A stretch of 5,242 nt of DNA from a bacterium (lineage in GTDB: Bacteria; Blakebacterota; Blakebacteria; Blakebacterales; Blakebacteraceae). Positions 1 through 5,242 of this stretch are shown here, in pieces. The translations under genes were made by a program, and so were the position numbers. Under the pieces are notes generated by a model. The model was not told where the DNA came from, did not search any database, and was given only the letters and a program-made list of their open reading frames with translations. Location of the stretch: the NCBI GenBank assembly GCA_025774205.1, contig JALGWK010000232.1, positions 1-5,242 on the forward strand. The letters run 5' to 3'. Positions within the stretch are counted from its first letter, which is position 1. Every line of letters begins with the position of its first letter.

Positions 1-450
1 TTTAAAGCCGGCAAGAAGACCATCAAGCAGGGTACCTGGATCAGCCTCGACGGCTCGATCGGAGAGGTCATGGAGGGCAAGGTCCCGACCATGGATCCCG
101 AACTGAGCAAGGAATACTACGTGCTGATGAAGTGGGTCGACCAGATCCGCACCCTGAAGGTCCGCACCAACGCCGATACACCTGAGGATTCCCGGGTTGC
201 GCGTGAGTTCGGCGCCGAGGGGATCGGCCTGACCCGGACCGAGCACATGTTCTTCGAAGGTGACCGGATCACCGCGGTGCGTGAGATGATCCTGGCCACC
301 ACCGAGAAGGACCGGCGCAAGGCCCTCAAGAAGCTCCTCCCGATGCAGCGGAAGGACTTCGAAGGCATCTTCAAGGCGATGGACGGTCTTCCCGTGGGCG
401 ATGGACGGTCTTCCCGTGACGATCCGCCTGCTCGACCCGCCGCTCCATGA
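1..450 (+). CDS. ppdK: Pyruvate, phosphate dikinase, upstream fragment of a frameshifted gene (5' partial)
   Basis: PPDK interconverts pyruvate + ATP + phosphate with PEP + AMP + PPi in central carbon metabolism in the cytoplasm. The gene enters from outside the window in frame 1; the nucleotide-binding domain and the phosphohistidine loop are not in view. The visible part covers the end of the swivelling PEP-utiliser domain ([13 protein letters not shown]) and the start of the C-terminal PEP/pyruvate TIM barrel: [20 protein letters not shown], then [10 protein letters not shown], whose Arg matches the substrate-binding Arg561 of Clostridium symbiosum PPDK. By that alignment the window opens near family residue 480 of about 875. 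The family match holds through KAMDGLPV (to about 396). There a 22-bp tandem duplication shifts the frame, and the last residues before the TGA at 448-450 ([17 protein letters not shown]) are out-of-frame and not PPDK-like. The rest of the protein continues in the next frame from 401. Family assignment is very secure; whether the break exists in the organism is open. Confidence 0.9.
   Translation, partial: FKAGKKTIKQGTWISLDGSIGEVMEGKVPTMDPELSKEYYVLMKWVDQIRTLKVRTNADTPEDSRVAREFGAEGIGLTRTEHMFFEGDRITAVREMILATTEKDRRKALKKLLPMQRKDFEGIFKAMDGLPVGDGRSSRDDPPARPAAP
375..418 (+). repeat. Perfect 22-bp tandem duplication that breaks ppdK
   Basis: Positions 375-396 and 397-418 are identical, directly abutting 22-mers (each begins GGCGATGGACGG and ends CTTCCCGTG). 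Because 22 is not a multiple of 3, the second copy moves the reading frame by one base. With a single copy the translation reads [16 protein letters not shown], the conserved PPDK sequence; with two copies the frame ends at TGA 448-450. This identifies the duplication as the sole lesion. It may be a recent slippage mutation or an assembly join in which a short overlap was written twice. Confidence 0.95.
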
Positions 451-1219
451 GTTCCTCCCGCACGAGGAGGACGCGCAGAAGGATATCGCCAAGGAACTGG
501 GCGTGAAGGTAGCCGAGATCAAGCGTCTCACCGAGTCGCTCTCGGAGTTCAACCCGATGCTCGGTCACCGCGGATGCCGTCTCGCGATCACCTACCCGGA
601 GATCTGCGAGATGCAGGCCCAGGCCATCATGGAAGCTGCCTGCAACGTGCAGAAGAAGGGGATCAAAGTGCTCCCCGAGATCATGGTGCCGCTCATCGGT
701 ACCGAGCACGAGTTCAACATCCTGAAGGTGGTCATCGACAAGGTGGCCCAGCAGGTCATCGAGAAGAAGGGCGTCAAGGTCAAGTACATGGTCGGTACCA
801 TGATTGAGATCCCCCGGGCATGTCTGGTCGCCGACAAGGTGGCCCAGCAGGCCGAGTTCTTCTCCTACGGCACCAACGATCTCACCCAGATGGCCTACGG
901 CTACAGCCGTGATGACTCGGGCAGGTTCCTGGCCGATTATGTCGAGGCCGGTGTTCTGAAAGGTGACCCGTTCCAGAGTCTGGACCAGGAGGGTGTGGGA
1001 CAGCTCGTGGAGACAGGTGTCAGGCTCGGTCGGAGTGTGAACCCGAAGCTGAAGATCGGTGTCTGTGGCGAACACGGTGGAGATCCGGCCAGTGTCGGTT
1101 TCTTCCACAAGGTGGGACTGGACTATGTGAGCTGTTCCCCCTACCGTGTACCGATCGCCCGCCTCGCGGCCGCCCAGGCGGTTCTTGAGGAGAAGCAGGC
1201 TTCCTGGCGGGACAAGTAG
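401..1219 (+). CDS. ppdK: Pyruvate, phosphate dikinase, C-terminal PEP/pyruvate domain, downstream fragment of the same gene
   Basis: This is the continuation of the PPDK TIM barrel after the frame break. It contains [18 protein letters not shown] (substrate-binding Arg, C. symbiosum Arg617 region), [20 protein letters not shown] (metal-binding Glu at fragment residue 136, equivalent to Glu745), SYGTNDLTQ (Asn159 and Asp160, equivalent to Asn768/Asp769) and [10 protein letters not shown] with catalytic Cys222 (equivalent to Cys831). The constant offset of about 609 shows no further insertion or deletion. It ends at TAG 1217-1219 after the family-typical [16 protein letters not shown]. The ATG at 401 lies inside the second duplicate copy and has no convincing ribosome-binding site, so it is probably not a natural start. 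Joined to the upstream part after removing one 22-bp copy, the visible protein is 398 residues with no gap. If the duplication is real, the barrel would be made only by frameshifting or weak reinitiation and the enzyme is probably lost. Confidence 0.92.
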   Translation: MDGLPVTIRLLDPPLHEFLPHEEDAQKDIAKELGVKVAEIKRLTESLSEFNPMLGHRGCRLAITYPEICEMQAQAIMEAACNVQKKGIKVLPEIMVPLIGTEHEFNILKVVIDKVAQQVIEKKGVKVKYMVGTMIEIPRACLVADKVAQQAEFFSYGTNDLTQMAYGYSRDDSGRFLADYVEAGVLKGDPFQSLDQEGVGQLVETGVRLGRSVNPKLKIGVCGEHGGDPASVGFFHKVGLDYVSCSPYRVPIARLAAAQAVLEEKQASWRDK

Positions 1220-1252
1220 GGCCATCTGAAAGCAGTATTCTGAAGCAGACCG

Positions 1253-1291
1253 CTCGCCCGGCGGGTAGTAATGCCCGCCGGGTGAGTTTGT
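1253..1291 (+). terminator. Probable intrinsic terminator after ppdK
   Basis: A 13-bp hairpin: 1253-1265 (CTCGCCCGGCGGG) pairs with 1274-1286 (CCCGCCGGGTGAG), including one G-T (G-U) wobble, around an 8-nt loop at 1266-1273. The inner nine pairs are perfect and all G-C. A short T-rich tail (TTTGT, 1287-1291) follows. It lies 33 nt after the ppdK stop and 39 nt before the parA start, as expected for a terminator separating the two units. The tail is short, so termination could be incomplete. Confidence 0.8.
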
Positions 1292-1329
1292 CAGAGGGAT
1301 AGCAGGCTCTTCACGGCCGGAAGGATCCA

Positions 1330-2115
1330 GTGAGCAGGGTAATCGCCATTGCGAACCAGAAGGGTGGAGTGGGCAAGACCACGACCGCCGTGAACGTTTC
1401 CGCCTGTCTCGCGGAAGCCGGGCATCACACCCTGCTGATCGATATCGATCCCCAGGCGAATGCCACCTCGGGGCTCGGCGTGGATCCCGACGACGTCGAT
1501 TACACCGTCTACGAAGCCCTCATCGAGGAGATCTCGATCGAGGACGCGCTGATCAATACCATCGTGGAAGGACTCGATCTGGTGCCGAGCCATATCCGGC
1601 TGACCGGAGCCGAGCTGGAGATGGTGGCCATGATCGGGCGGGAGAAGAAGCTTCAGCAGGCTATAGAAACGATCCGGGGAGAGTACGAATACATCCTCGT
1701 CGACTGCCCCCCGAGCCTCGGCCTGCTTACCCTCAACACCCTCACCGCGGCCGATTCGGTGATCATCCCGATCCAGTGCGAGTACTATGCCCTCGAAGGC
1801 CTGGGGAAACTCCTCAACACCATCCGACTCGTCCAGAAGCACCTGAATCCGAACCTCGACATCGAGGGAGTGCTCCTGACGATGTTCGACAGCCGCCTCA
1901 ATTTGAGTAAACAGGTGGCCGAGGAAGCACATCGATACTTCAACGACAAGGTGTACCGGACCAAGATCCAGCGGAATGTCCGTCTGGGGGAGGCCCCCTC
2001 GTTCGGCATGCCCATCATCCAGTACGACATCCTCTCTACCGGGGCTGAGAACTACATCAGCCTGACCAAGGAGATCGTCGCTCATGTCACGAAAGGCACT
2101 CGGAAAGGGTCTTGA
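1330..2115 (+). CDS. parA: Chromosome-partitioning ATPase ParA (Soj)
   Basis: ParA is the ATPase of the ParABS system. ATP-bound dimers coat the nucleoid, and ParB-parS complexes follow the gradient as ParB stimulates hydrolysis, moving origin regions apart. The 261-residue protein has the usual chromosomal Soj length. It shows the deviant Walker [10 protein letters not shown] (residues 11-19, signature Lys11 and Lys16), the DIDPQANAT switch (Asp40), Walker B-like LVDCPPS (Asp125), and the DNA-binding arginines at 189 (FDSRL) and 218 ([12 protein letters not shown]). Numbering coincides with Bacillus subtilis Soj (Gly12, Lys16, Asp40, Arg189, Arg218), which supports the GTG start at 1330. That start follows a GGAAGGA ribosome-binding site at 1319-1325. 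There is no N-terminal helix-turn-helix extension as in plasmid ParA of the P1 type, so this is the chromosomal class. It overlaps parB by 32 nt and heads a probable four-gene operon; no clear promoter is visible upstream. Confidence 0.97.
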   Translation: MSRVIAIANQKGGVGKTTTAVNVSACLAEAGHHTLLIDIDPQANATSGLGVDPDDVDYTVYEALIEEISIEDALINTIVEGLDLVPSHIRLTGAELEMVAMIGREKKLQQAIETIRGEYEYILVDCPPSLGLLTLNTLTAADSVIIPIQCEYYALEGLGKLLNTIRLVQKHLNPNLDIEGVLLTMFDSRLNLSKQVAEEAHRYFNDKVYRTKIQRNVRLGEAPSFGMPIIQYDILSTGAENYISLTKEIVAHVTKGTRKGS

Positions 2116-2983
2116 TGCTTTGATCCCGGGTGCCGGTGAGGATGTCGAGCCGGCCTCGGGAGTTGGTACTGAAGCCCGACGCCCCGGAGACGCCGGCGTT
2201 GTCACCAGGATCCAGATCAAGTCCATCAAGCCGAACCCCCTCCAGCCGCGGAAGGACTTCGACCGCGAGAGTCTCGAAGAGCTCGCCGAGTCGATCAGGC
2301 AGAAGGGTGTGCTGCAGCCGGTCCTGGTCCGGGCAGCAGATGATGGGTACGAACTGGTGGCGGGTGAGCGACGCCTCCGGGCCGCGAAACTGGCCGATCT
2401 GAAGGTGATTCCGGCGATCGTCTACGTGGTGGAGTCCGATGCGGATATGCTGGAGCTCTCCATCATCGAGAACGTTCAGCGGGAGGATCTGAACGCCATC
2501 GATACGGCCCAGGCTTACCGGATGCTGGTTGATGACTGTTCGCTCACGCAGGAGCAGGTATCCGAGCGGGTCGGCCTCAGCCGGGCAGCGGTGACGAACA
2601 AAATGCGGCTGCTGGGACTGCCGGCCGAGGTACAGAAGAAGGTCCGTGCCGGTGATCTGAGCGAGGGTCATGCCCGGGCCCTGCTCGGTCTGGCGACAAA
2701 GAAGGAGCAGGTCGAACTATCACGGAAAGTGATCGGGCAGGGACTTTCGGTGCGTGATGTCGAGCGACTTGTGCGACGGCTCGCCGTAGAGGGTGGCCGG
2801 GAGAAGAAGGAGAAGAAGGAACTCTCTCCCCGCCTCCGGGCGATCCTGGAAGAGATGCAGCGCGCCCTGGGAACAAAAATCACCCTGACCGGCTCAGAGA
2901 AGAAAGGCTCTCTGCGGATCGAGTACTATTCCTCAGATGACCTGACCCGGATCTGTGACCGACTCGATATCAAACTGGACTGA
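2084..2983 (+). CDS. parB: Chromosome-partitioning protein ParB (Spo0J), CTP-dependent DNA clamp
   Basis: ParB loads at parS sites, binds CTP and spreads along DNA as a sliding clamp, and it stimulates ParA. The 299-residue protein is of typical length. The N-terminal basic peptide [15 protein letters not shown] (2-16) matches the ParA-activating tail. The N-domain holds [13 protein letters not shown] (48-60) and the CTP/arginine-patch motif GERRLRA (94-100), followed by IENVQRED (128-135). A helix-turn-helix occupies about 154-176 ([20 protein letters not shown]). A charged linker (EKKEKKE, about 240-246) leads to the C-terminal dimerisation domain, about 250-299. The ATG at 2084 lies inside parA, with AAGGAG at 2068-2073 ten nt upstream, consistent with translational coupling. 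The only repeat is an in-frame 9-bp tandem copy (GAGAAGAAG at 2801-2818) that encodes the linker. I found no match to the near-universal parS (TGTTTCACGTGAAACA) in the window, so the binding sites must lie elsewhere or differ. Confidence 0.97.
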   Translation: MSRKALGKGLDALIPGAGEDVEPASGVGTEARRPGDAGVVTRIQIKSIKPNPLQPRKDFDRESLEELAESIRQKGVLQPVLVRAADDGYELVAGERRLRAAKLADLKVIPAIVYVVESDADMLELSIIENVQREDLNAIDTAQAYRMLVDDCSLTQEQVSERVGLSRAAVTNKMRLLGLPAEVQKKVRAGDLSEGHARALLGLATKKEQVELSRKVIGQGLSVRDVERLVRRLAVEGGREKKEKKELSPRLRAILEEMQRALGTKITLTGSEKKGSLRIEYYSSDDLTRICDRLDIKLD

Positions 2984-3024
2984 TCTGTCACGGTCCCGAT
3001 CGGCAATGGATTAAGAGGCAGCGA

Positions 3025-3843
3025 GTGGCCAGCAGACGTAACTGGACCATAGTCTTCATTCCCGATGATGAGGCCGAACCGCGTCAGGTTCGTCTCAGCC
3101 GGTCCGCCGTGCGTCTGCTCACTGTCCTCGTCATCAGTTTCATAGTGGTCGTCGGCCTCGGCGTCGCGACCTACTGGAAGGTTGCTTCGATCGCGTTCGA
3201 GACCGGGCGGGTCATGGAAGAAAACAGCGTTCTCACTGCGCAGATCGAGCAGGTCTGGGAGCTTGAGCGGCTGATGGCGGATATGCTCGAGACCGACTAC
3301 AAGATCAGGGCTCAGATGGGCATTGCGTTCCCCGATGACTGGCCGGGATATAACTATCAACTCGGTCCCGATCCGGGAAGCGAAGCGGAGGGGAGTACTG
3401 CCGGCTCAGGCGGAGATCGCGCCCTTCCGGGACGAGACCAGATTGCTACTGAGGACAGAGCTGTGCTCTTCGCGTGGCCGGTCATGCAGGGTTGGCCTAC
3501 CGTCGAGTTCGGTCAGGGGGCGGGGGAGACCGGCGGACCGCATACCGGGATCGATTTCGCGGCGAGAACGAACACACCGATCCGCGCCGCGGCGGACGGA
3601 CGGGTCACCTTCGCGGGCATGAACGACCGGTACGGTTTCCTCTGCGAGATCAGTCACAACAACCGGCTGGTGACACGCTACGGCCACTGCGCGAGACTGG
3701 TGGTTCGTGAAGAACAACTTGTCAAGAAGGGTGAAATCATAGCATACGTAGGTAATACGGGACGGGTCACTACGGGGCCGCATCTCCACTTCGAGGTACA
3801 GAAGAACGGACAACCAGTGGATCCCCGTTCGTACCTCCCTTAG
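3025..3843 (+). CDS. Membrane-anchored M23 (LytM-type) peptidoglycan endopeptidase, probable bactofilin partner
   Basis: This is a predicted zinc endopeptidase that cuts peptide cross-links in the cell wall from the periplasmic face of the inner membrane. The 272 residues read: a cytoplasmic tail (1-30, containing WTIVFIPDDEAEPRQVRLS), one transmembrane helix (about 31-51, LLTVLVISFIVVVGLGVATYW), a probable coiled coil (about 58-95), a Gly/Pro-rich linker (about 108-140) and the M23 domain (about 148-272). All LytM signature residues are present: His173 and Asp177 in GPHTGIDFA, His221 in RYGHC, and His253/His255 in GPHLHFEV, so it should be catalytically active. The GTG start at 3025 has AGAGG at 3014-3018, six nt away. 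It lies 41 nt after parB and about 20 nt before the bactofilin. Single-pass M23 enzymes next to bactofilin genes are a known pairing in cell-shape systems (Helicobacter CcmA with Csd enzymes; BacA with LmdC). The specific substrate bond is not deducible. Confidence 0.93.
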   Translation: MASRRNWTIVFIPDDEAEPRQVRLSRSAVRLLTVLVISFIVVVGLGVATYWKVASIAFETGRVMEENSVLTAQIEQVWELERLMADMLETDYKIRAQMGIAFPDDWPGYNYQLGPDPGSEAEGSTAGSGGDRALPGRDQIATEDRAVLFAWPVMQGWPTVEFGQGAGETGGPHTGIDFAARTNTPIRAAADGRVTFAGMNDRYGFLCEISHNNRLVTRYGHCARLVVREEQLVKKGEIIAYVGNTGRVTTGPHLHFEVQKNGQPVDPRSYLP

Positions 3844-3847
3844 TTCT

Positions 3848-3873
3848 GAAAGGACGATCATGTCGAATGTCGA
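3848..3873 (+). promoter_or_regulatory. Ribosome-binding site and 7-bp duplicated start of the bactofilin gene
   Basis: A strong ribosome-binding site AAAGGA (3849-3854) is followed by a perfect tandem duplication ATGTCGA-ATGTCGA (3860-3866, 3867-3873), giving two ATGs seven nt apart in different frames. The first (3860) has the better spacing of 5 nt but opens an out-of-frame, arginine-rich reading frame. The second (3867), 12 nt from the AAAGGA, is in frame with the bactofilin domain. With a single copy the ATG would sit at ideal spacing and encode MSSSMRVDG directly, which suggests that the duplication is derived. Confidence 0.8.
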
Positions 3874-4220
3874 GCAGCATGCGTGTGGATGGCAAGATAA
3901 TAGGAAAGGTCAGCTGCTCCGACAGTCTGCTGGTGGGCAAGACCGGCGTACTCGAGGCCAGTGTAAAGGTCAAGAACGCCACCGTCGGAGGGCGGGTCGA
4001 AGGAGATATCGAAGCCAGCGAAGTGGTCGTGCTCGAAGGGAACAGCGCGGTCATCGGCAATGTCACCACGAAGAAGCTCATCATCGAGGAAGGGGCGGTG
4101 TTCAACGGCACCTGCCATATGAGCGGCGAAACGACGGGCAAAGTGGCCCGGAAAGAAGATATCTCCACAAGTCAGACAGGACTGAAGATCCCGGCCGCGT
4201 CCACATCGGAGTCCGGATAG
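3867..4220 (+). CDS. Bactofilin family polymer-forming cytoskeletal protein (small, lacking the usual N-terminal tail)
   Basis: Bactofilins polymerise without nucleotide into stable filaments at the inner membrane and scaffold cell-wall enzymes or, in Myxococcus, the ParABS machinery. The 117-residue protein shows right-handed beta-helix repeats of alternating small/hydrophobic residues and glycines: MRVDGKIIGKV, then ATVGGRVEGDIEASEVVVLEG, AVIGNVTTKKLIIEEGAVFNG and the family-typical end GAVFNGTCHM (about 76-85). Residues 86-117 are a hydrophilic Ser/Thr/Lys tail (KVARKEDISTSQTGLK). The core starts almost at residue 5, so the first beta-helix turn and the N-terminal tail that often carries the membrane-binding peptide of bactofilins are missing or very short. 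I chose ATG 3867 because it is in frame with the domain; the better-spaced ATG 3860 is out of frame because of a 7-bp duplication. It is the last gene of the parAB-M23 cluster and the likely scaffold for the preceding peptidase. Confidence 0.9.
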   Translation: MSSSMRVDGKIIGKVSCSDSLLVGKTGVLEASVKVKNATVGGRVEGDIEASEVVVLEGNSAVIGNVTTKKLIIEEGAVFNGTCHMSGETTGKVARKEDISTSQTGLKIPAASTSESG

Positions 4221-4247
4221 GTTCCGGACACGCTCAGGCGTCGCCCG

Positions 4248-4265
4248 GGCCCCGTGGGCCTTCCT
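4248..4265 (+). terminator. Weak possible terminator after the bactofilin gene
   Basis: GGCCC (4248-4252) pairs with GGGCC (4256-4260) across a 3-nt loop, followed by TTCCT. The stem is only five pairs plus a possible G-U, and the tail is pyrimidine-rich rather than a clean T-run. The position 28 nt after the bactofilin stop is right for the end of the operon. The assignment is tentative; the larger dyad at 4291-4327 could serve instead. Confidence 0.3.
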
Positions 4266-4290
4266 CATGATTCTCCCTCCCGACCACCGG

Positions 4291-4327
4291 GGTACCGGGA
4301 TCTCCTGTTGACCGGTAGCCCGGTACC
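4291..4327. repeat. Inverted repeat (9-bp perfect arms) in the bactofilin-hflX intergenic region
   Basis: GGTACCGGG (4291-4299) is the exact reverse complement of CCCGGTACC (4319-4327), separated by 19 nt. No T-run follows, which argues against a standard intrinsic terminator. It sits immediately before the first DnaA-box-like 9-mer at 4332. It may be a protein-binding dyad, a transcript-end structure or part of an origin region; the sequence alone does not decide. Confidence 0.75.
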
Positions 4328-4331
4328 TGTC

Positions 4332-4442
4332 TGTGGAAAACCATGTTGATAACTCCTCCGGATATCTTAATAACTCTGGATCGTGATGTATTGCAGGGGT
4401 TTGCGTAAGGTGGTCAGGTGAAAAGATCGAAAGTTATCCACA
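4332..4442. promoter_or_regulatory. Cluster of DnaA-box-like sites with an AT-richer stretch (candidate oriC or DnaA-regulated region)
   Basis: Three 9-mers stand out. TGTGGAAAA (4332-4340) is the reverse complement of TTTTCCACA and fits the relaxed consensus TTWTNCACA. TGTTGATAA (4344-4352) is the reverse complement of TTATCAACA, one base from TTATNCACA. TTATCCACA (4434-4442), on the + strand, is the perfect consensus box. The first two are 3 nt apart in the same orientation; the third is 81 nt further and points the other way, overlapping codons 6-9 of hflX. Between them, 4361-4393 (GATATCTTAATAACT onward) is clearly richer in A+T than the rest of the window. Origins are commonly found near parAB. 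The number of boxes is small for an origin, so DnaA-dependent control of hflX is the main alternative. Confidence 0.5.
4346..4373 (+). promoter_or_regulatory. Tentative sigma70-like promoter for hflX
   Basis: TTGATA (4346-4351; five of six matches to TTGACA) is followed after 16 nt by TAATAA (4368-4373; only three matches to TATAAT). It lies about 45-70 nt upstream of the hflX start in the AT-richer stretch, the only plausible place for a promoter after the operon end. It overlaps the second DnaA-like 9-mer, so DnaA binding there could affect transcription. The -10 match is poor. Confidence 0.3.
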
Positions 4443-5242
4443 CCATCTCCCATGAAATCAGGGAGCGGGCGATCCTCGCAGCCGTCGATCTGGCTCGTGA
4501 TGGCGCCGTTCCCATCGAGGAGTCACTCCTGGAACTGGCCCTGCTGGCAGATACAGCCGGAGCCGATGTGGTCGACGAACTCGTGCAGAAGCGGGACCAG
4601 CTCGATCCCGCCCTCTTCGTGGGCAGGGGATTCGCTGACCGGGTGGGACAGCGCGTCCGGGCTCTCGACGCCGACCTCGTGATCTTCGATGACGACCTGA
4701 GTCCAGCCCAGGTCAGGAACCTGGAGAAGCGGATCGACACCAAGGTGGTGGACCGCTCCACGCTGATACTCGACATCTTCGCCGAACGGGCCCAGACAAA
4801 GGAGGCCCGGACGCAGGTGGAACTCGCCCAGCTCGAGTACCTGCTGCCCAGGCTCACCAGGGCCTGGAGCCATCTCTCCCGCCAGGTCGGAGGAATCGGT
4901 ACCCGGGGTCCGGGTGAGACCCAGCTGGAGGTAGACCGTCGCCTTGTACGCACCAGGATAGCCGAGCTGCAGAAGGAACTCGTCCGCATCGAGAAGCAGC
5001 GCGAGACCCGGCGGAAAGGCCGGATCGAGTTCTTCCAGATAACCCTGGTGGGGTATACCAACGCCGGGAAGTCGACCCTGCTCAATCGTCTGGCCGACGC
5101 CGACCTCTTCGTCGAGGACCGGCTCTTCGCCACCCTGGACGCAGCCACCCGGTCGGTCGATCTGCCCGGCGGTCCCAGAGTGCTCCTCACCGACACGGTC
5201 GGGTTCATCCGCAAGCTGCCGCCGGGACTCGTGGCATCATTC
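4418..5242 (+). CDS. hflX: GTPase HflX (3' partial)
   Basis: HflX is a translational GTPase of the Obg-HflX family that binds the large ribosomal subunit and splits stalled or stress-inactivated ribosomes. The first 275 residues are visible, compared with about 420 in full-length proteins. The N-terminal HflX domain includes LFVGRGFADRVGQRVRALDA, the family hallmark DADLVIFDDDLSPAQVRNLE (85-104), VVDRSTLILDIFAERAQT and the conserved QVELAQLEYLLPRL. A helical linker carries the glycine-rich GGIGTRGPGETQLEVDRR (158-175). The G domain shows G1 GYTNAGKST (212-220), G2 in LFATLDAATR (Thr239) and G3 DTVG (259-262). The NKxD (G4) motif and the C-terminal domain lie beyond the window. The GTG at 4418 is chosen because an in-frame TAA at 4406-4408 lies just upstream and AAGG (4407-4410) gives 7-nt spacing. 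It appears to be a separate unit, 197 nt after the bactofilin. Confidence 0.96.
   Translation, partial: MKRSKVIHTISHEIRERAILAAVDLARDGAVPIEESLLELALLADTAGADVVDELVQKRDQLDPALFVGRGFADRVGQRVRALDADLVIFDDDLSPAQVRNLEKRIDTKVVDRSTLILDIFAERAQTKEARTQVELAQLEYLLPRLTRAWSHLSRQVGGIGTRGPGETQLEVDRRLVRTRIAELQKELVRIEKQRETRRKGRIEFFQITLVGYTNAGKSTLLNRLADADLFVEDRLFATLDAATRSVDLPGGPRVLLTDTVGFIRKLPPGLVASF

Noticed and set aside
375-450. Programmed ribosomal frameshift in ppdK
   Set aside because: There is no slippery run or pseudoknot-like element, PPDK is not known to use one, and the exact tandem duplication explains the frame change fully.
371-1225. Long minus-strand open frame (284 codons) opposite ppdK
   Set aside because: It mirrors the conserved PPDK coding frame and encodes a low-complexity Leu/His/Asp-rich product with no family features; it is a codon-bias shadow.
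1291-2229. Minus-strand open frame of 312 codons opposite parA
   Set aside because: The + strand frame is an unmistakable ParA with all motifs, and the antisense product resembles nothing; it is a shadow frame in GC-rich DNA.
2719-2733. ATCAC-GGAAA-GTGAT inverted repeat in parB as a parS-like site
   Set aside because: Only five-base arms around a five-base spacer, with no match to TGTTTCACGTGAAACA; expected by chance in a coding sequence.
2801-2818. GAGAAGAAG tandem repeat in parB as a third disruptive duplication
   Set aside because: It is nine bases and in frame, and it encodes a normal Lys/Glu-rich linker between the DNA-binding and dimerisation domains.
3704-3718. GTTC-GTGAA-GAAC dyad inside the M23 gene as a possible parS
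   Set aside because: It lacks the central CACGTG core and has only four-base arms, so it does not qualify.
3860-4270. 136-codon + frame starting at the best-spaced ATG before the bactofilin
   Set aside because: Its Arg/His/Gly-rich translation is an off-frame reading of the bactofilin beta-helix; it is treated as a decoy start made by the 7-bp duplication, not a gene.
4414-5214. Minus-strand open frame of 266 codons opposite hflX
   Set aside because: The Ser/Arg-rich translation is typical of antisense shadows; the + strand encodes HflX with G1, G2 and G3 motifs.

Overview
This GC-rich window (roughly 60% G+C by eye) is a bacterial chromosomal segment with every recognisable gene on the + strand. 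In order it holds the 3' part of ppdK (pyruvate, phosphate dikinase), parA (soj), parB (spo0J), a membrane-anchored M23 (LytM-type) peptidase, a small bactofilin, and the 5' part of hflX. No plasmid, phage, IS, CRISPR, tRNA or rRNA signature was seen. The host cannot be named from this sequence. GTG starts and a parAB-M23-bactofilin string would suit an uncultured Gram-negative lineage such as Gemmatimonadota/FCB-like groups, but that is only a guess.

Positions 1-1219 hold the C-terminal half of PPDK. It is split into two frames by a perfect 22-bp tandem duplication (375-396 and 397-418). Deleting one copy restores an uninterrupted, textbook PPDK C-terminal domain with all active-site residues. 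The gene is followed by a strong GC hairpin (1253-1286) that probably ends its transcript.

Positions 1330-4220 look like one operon: parA and parB overlap by 32 nt, then come gaps of 41 nt and about 20 nt to the peptidase and the bactofilin. ParA and ParB segregate the replication origin region. Bactofilins form membrane-linked polymer scaffolds that recruit cell-wall enzymes, and in Myxococcus they also position ParABS. The peptidase has a short cytoplasmic N-terminus, one transmembrane helix, a coiled-coil-like segment and a complete LytM zinc site, so it could be directed by the bactofilin. The operon therefore plausibly links chromosome segregation to local cell-wall remodelling. The bactofilin start contains a second perfect tandem duplication (7 bp, ATGTCGA twice). 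It leaves an out-of-frame ATG at the best ribosome-binding distance.

Positions 4221-4417 are intergenic and carry inverted repeats followed by an AT-richer stretch with DnaA-box-like 9-mers; a perfect TTATCCACA lies just inside hflX. Next to parAB, this is a candidate replication origin or DnaA-regulated promoter region. hflX (ribosome-associated GTPase) begins at GTG 4418 and runs off the end of the window.
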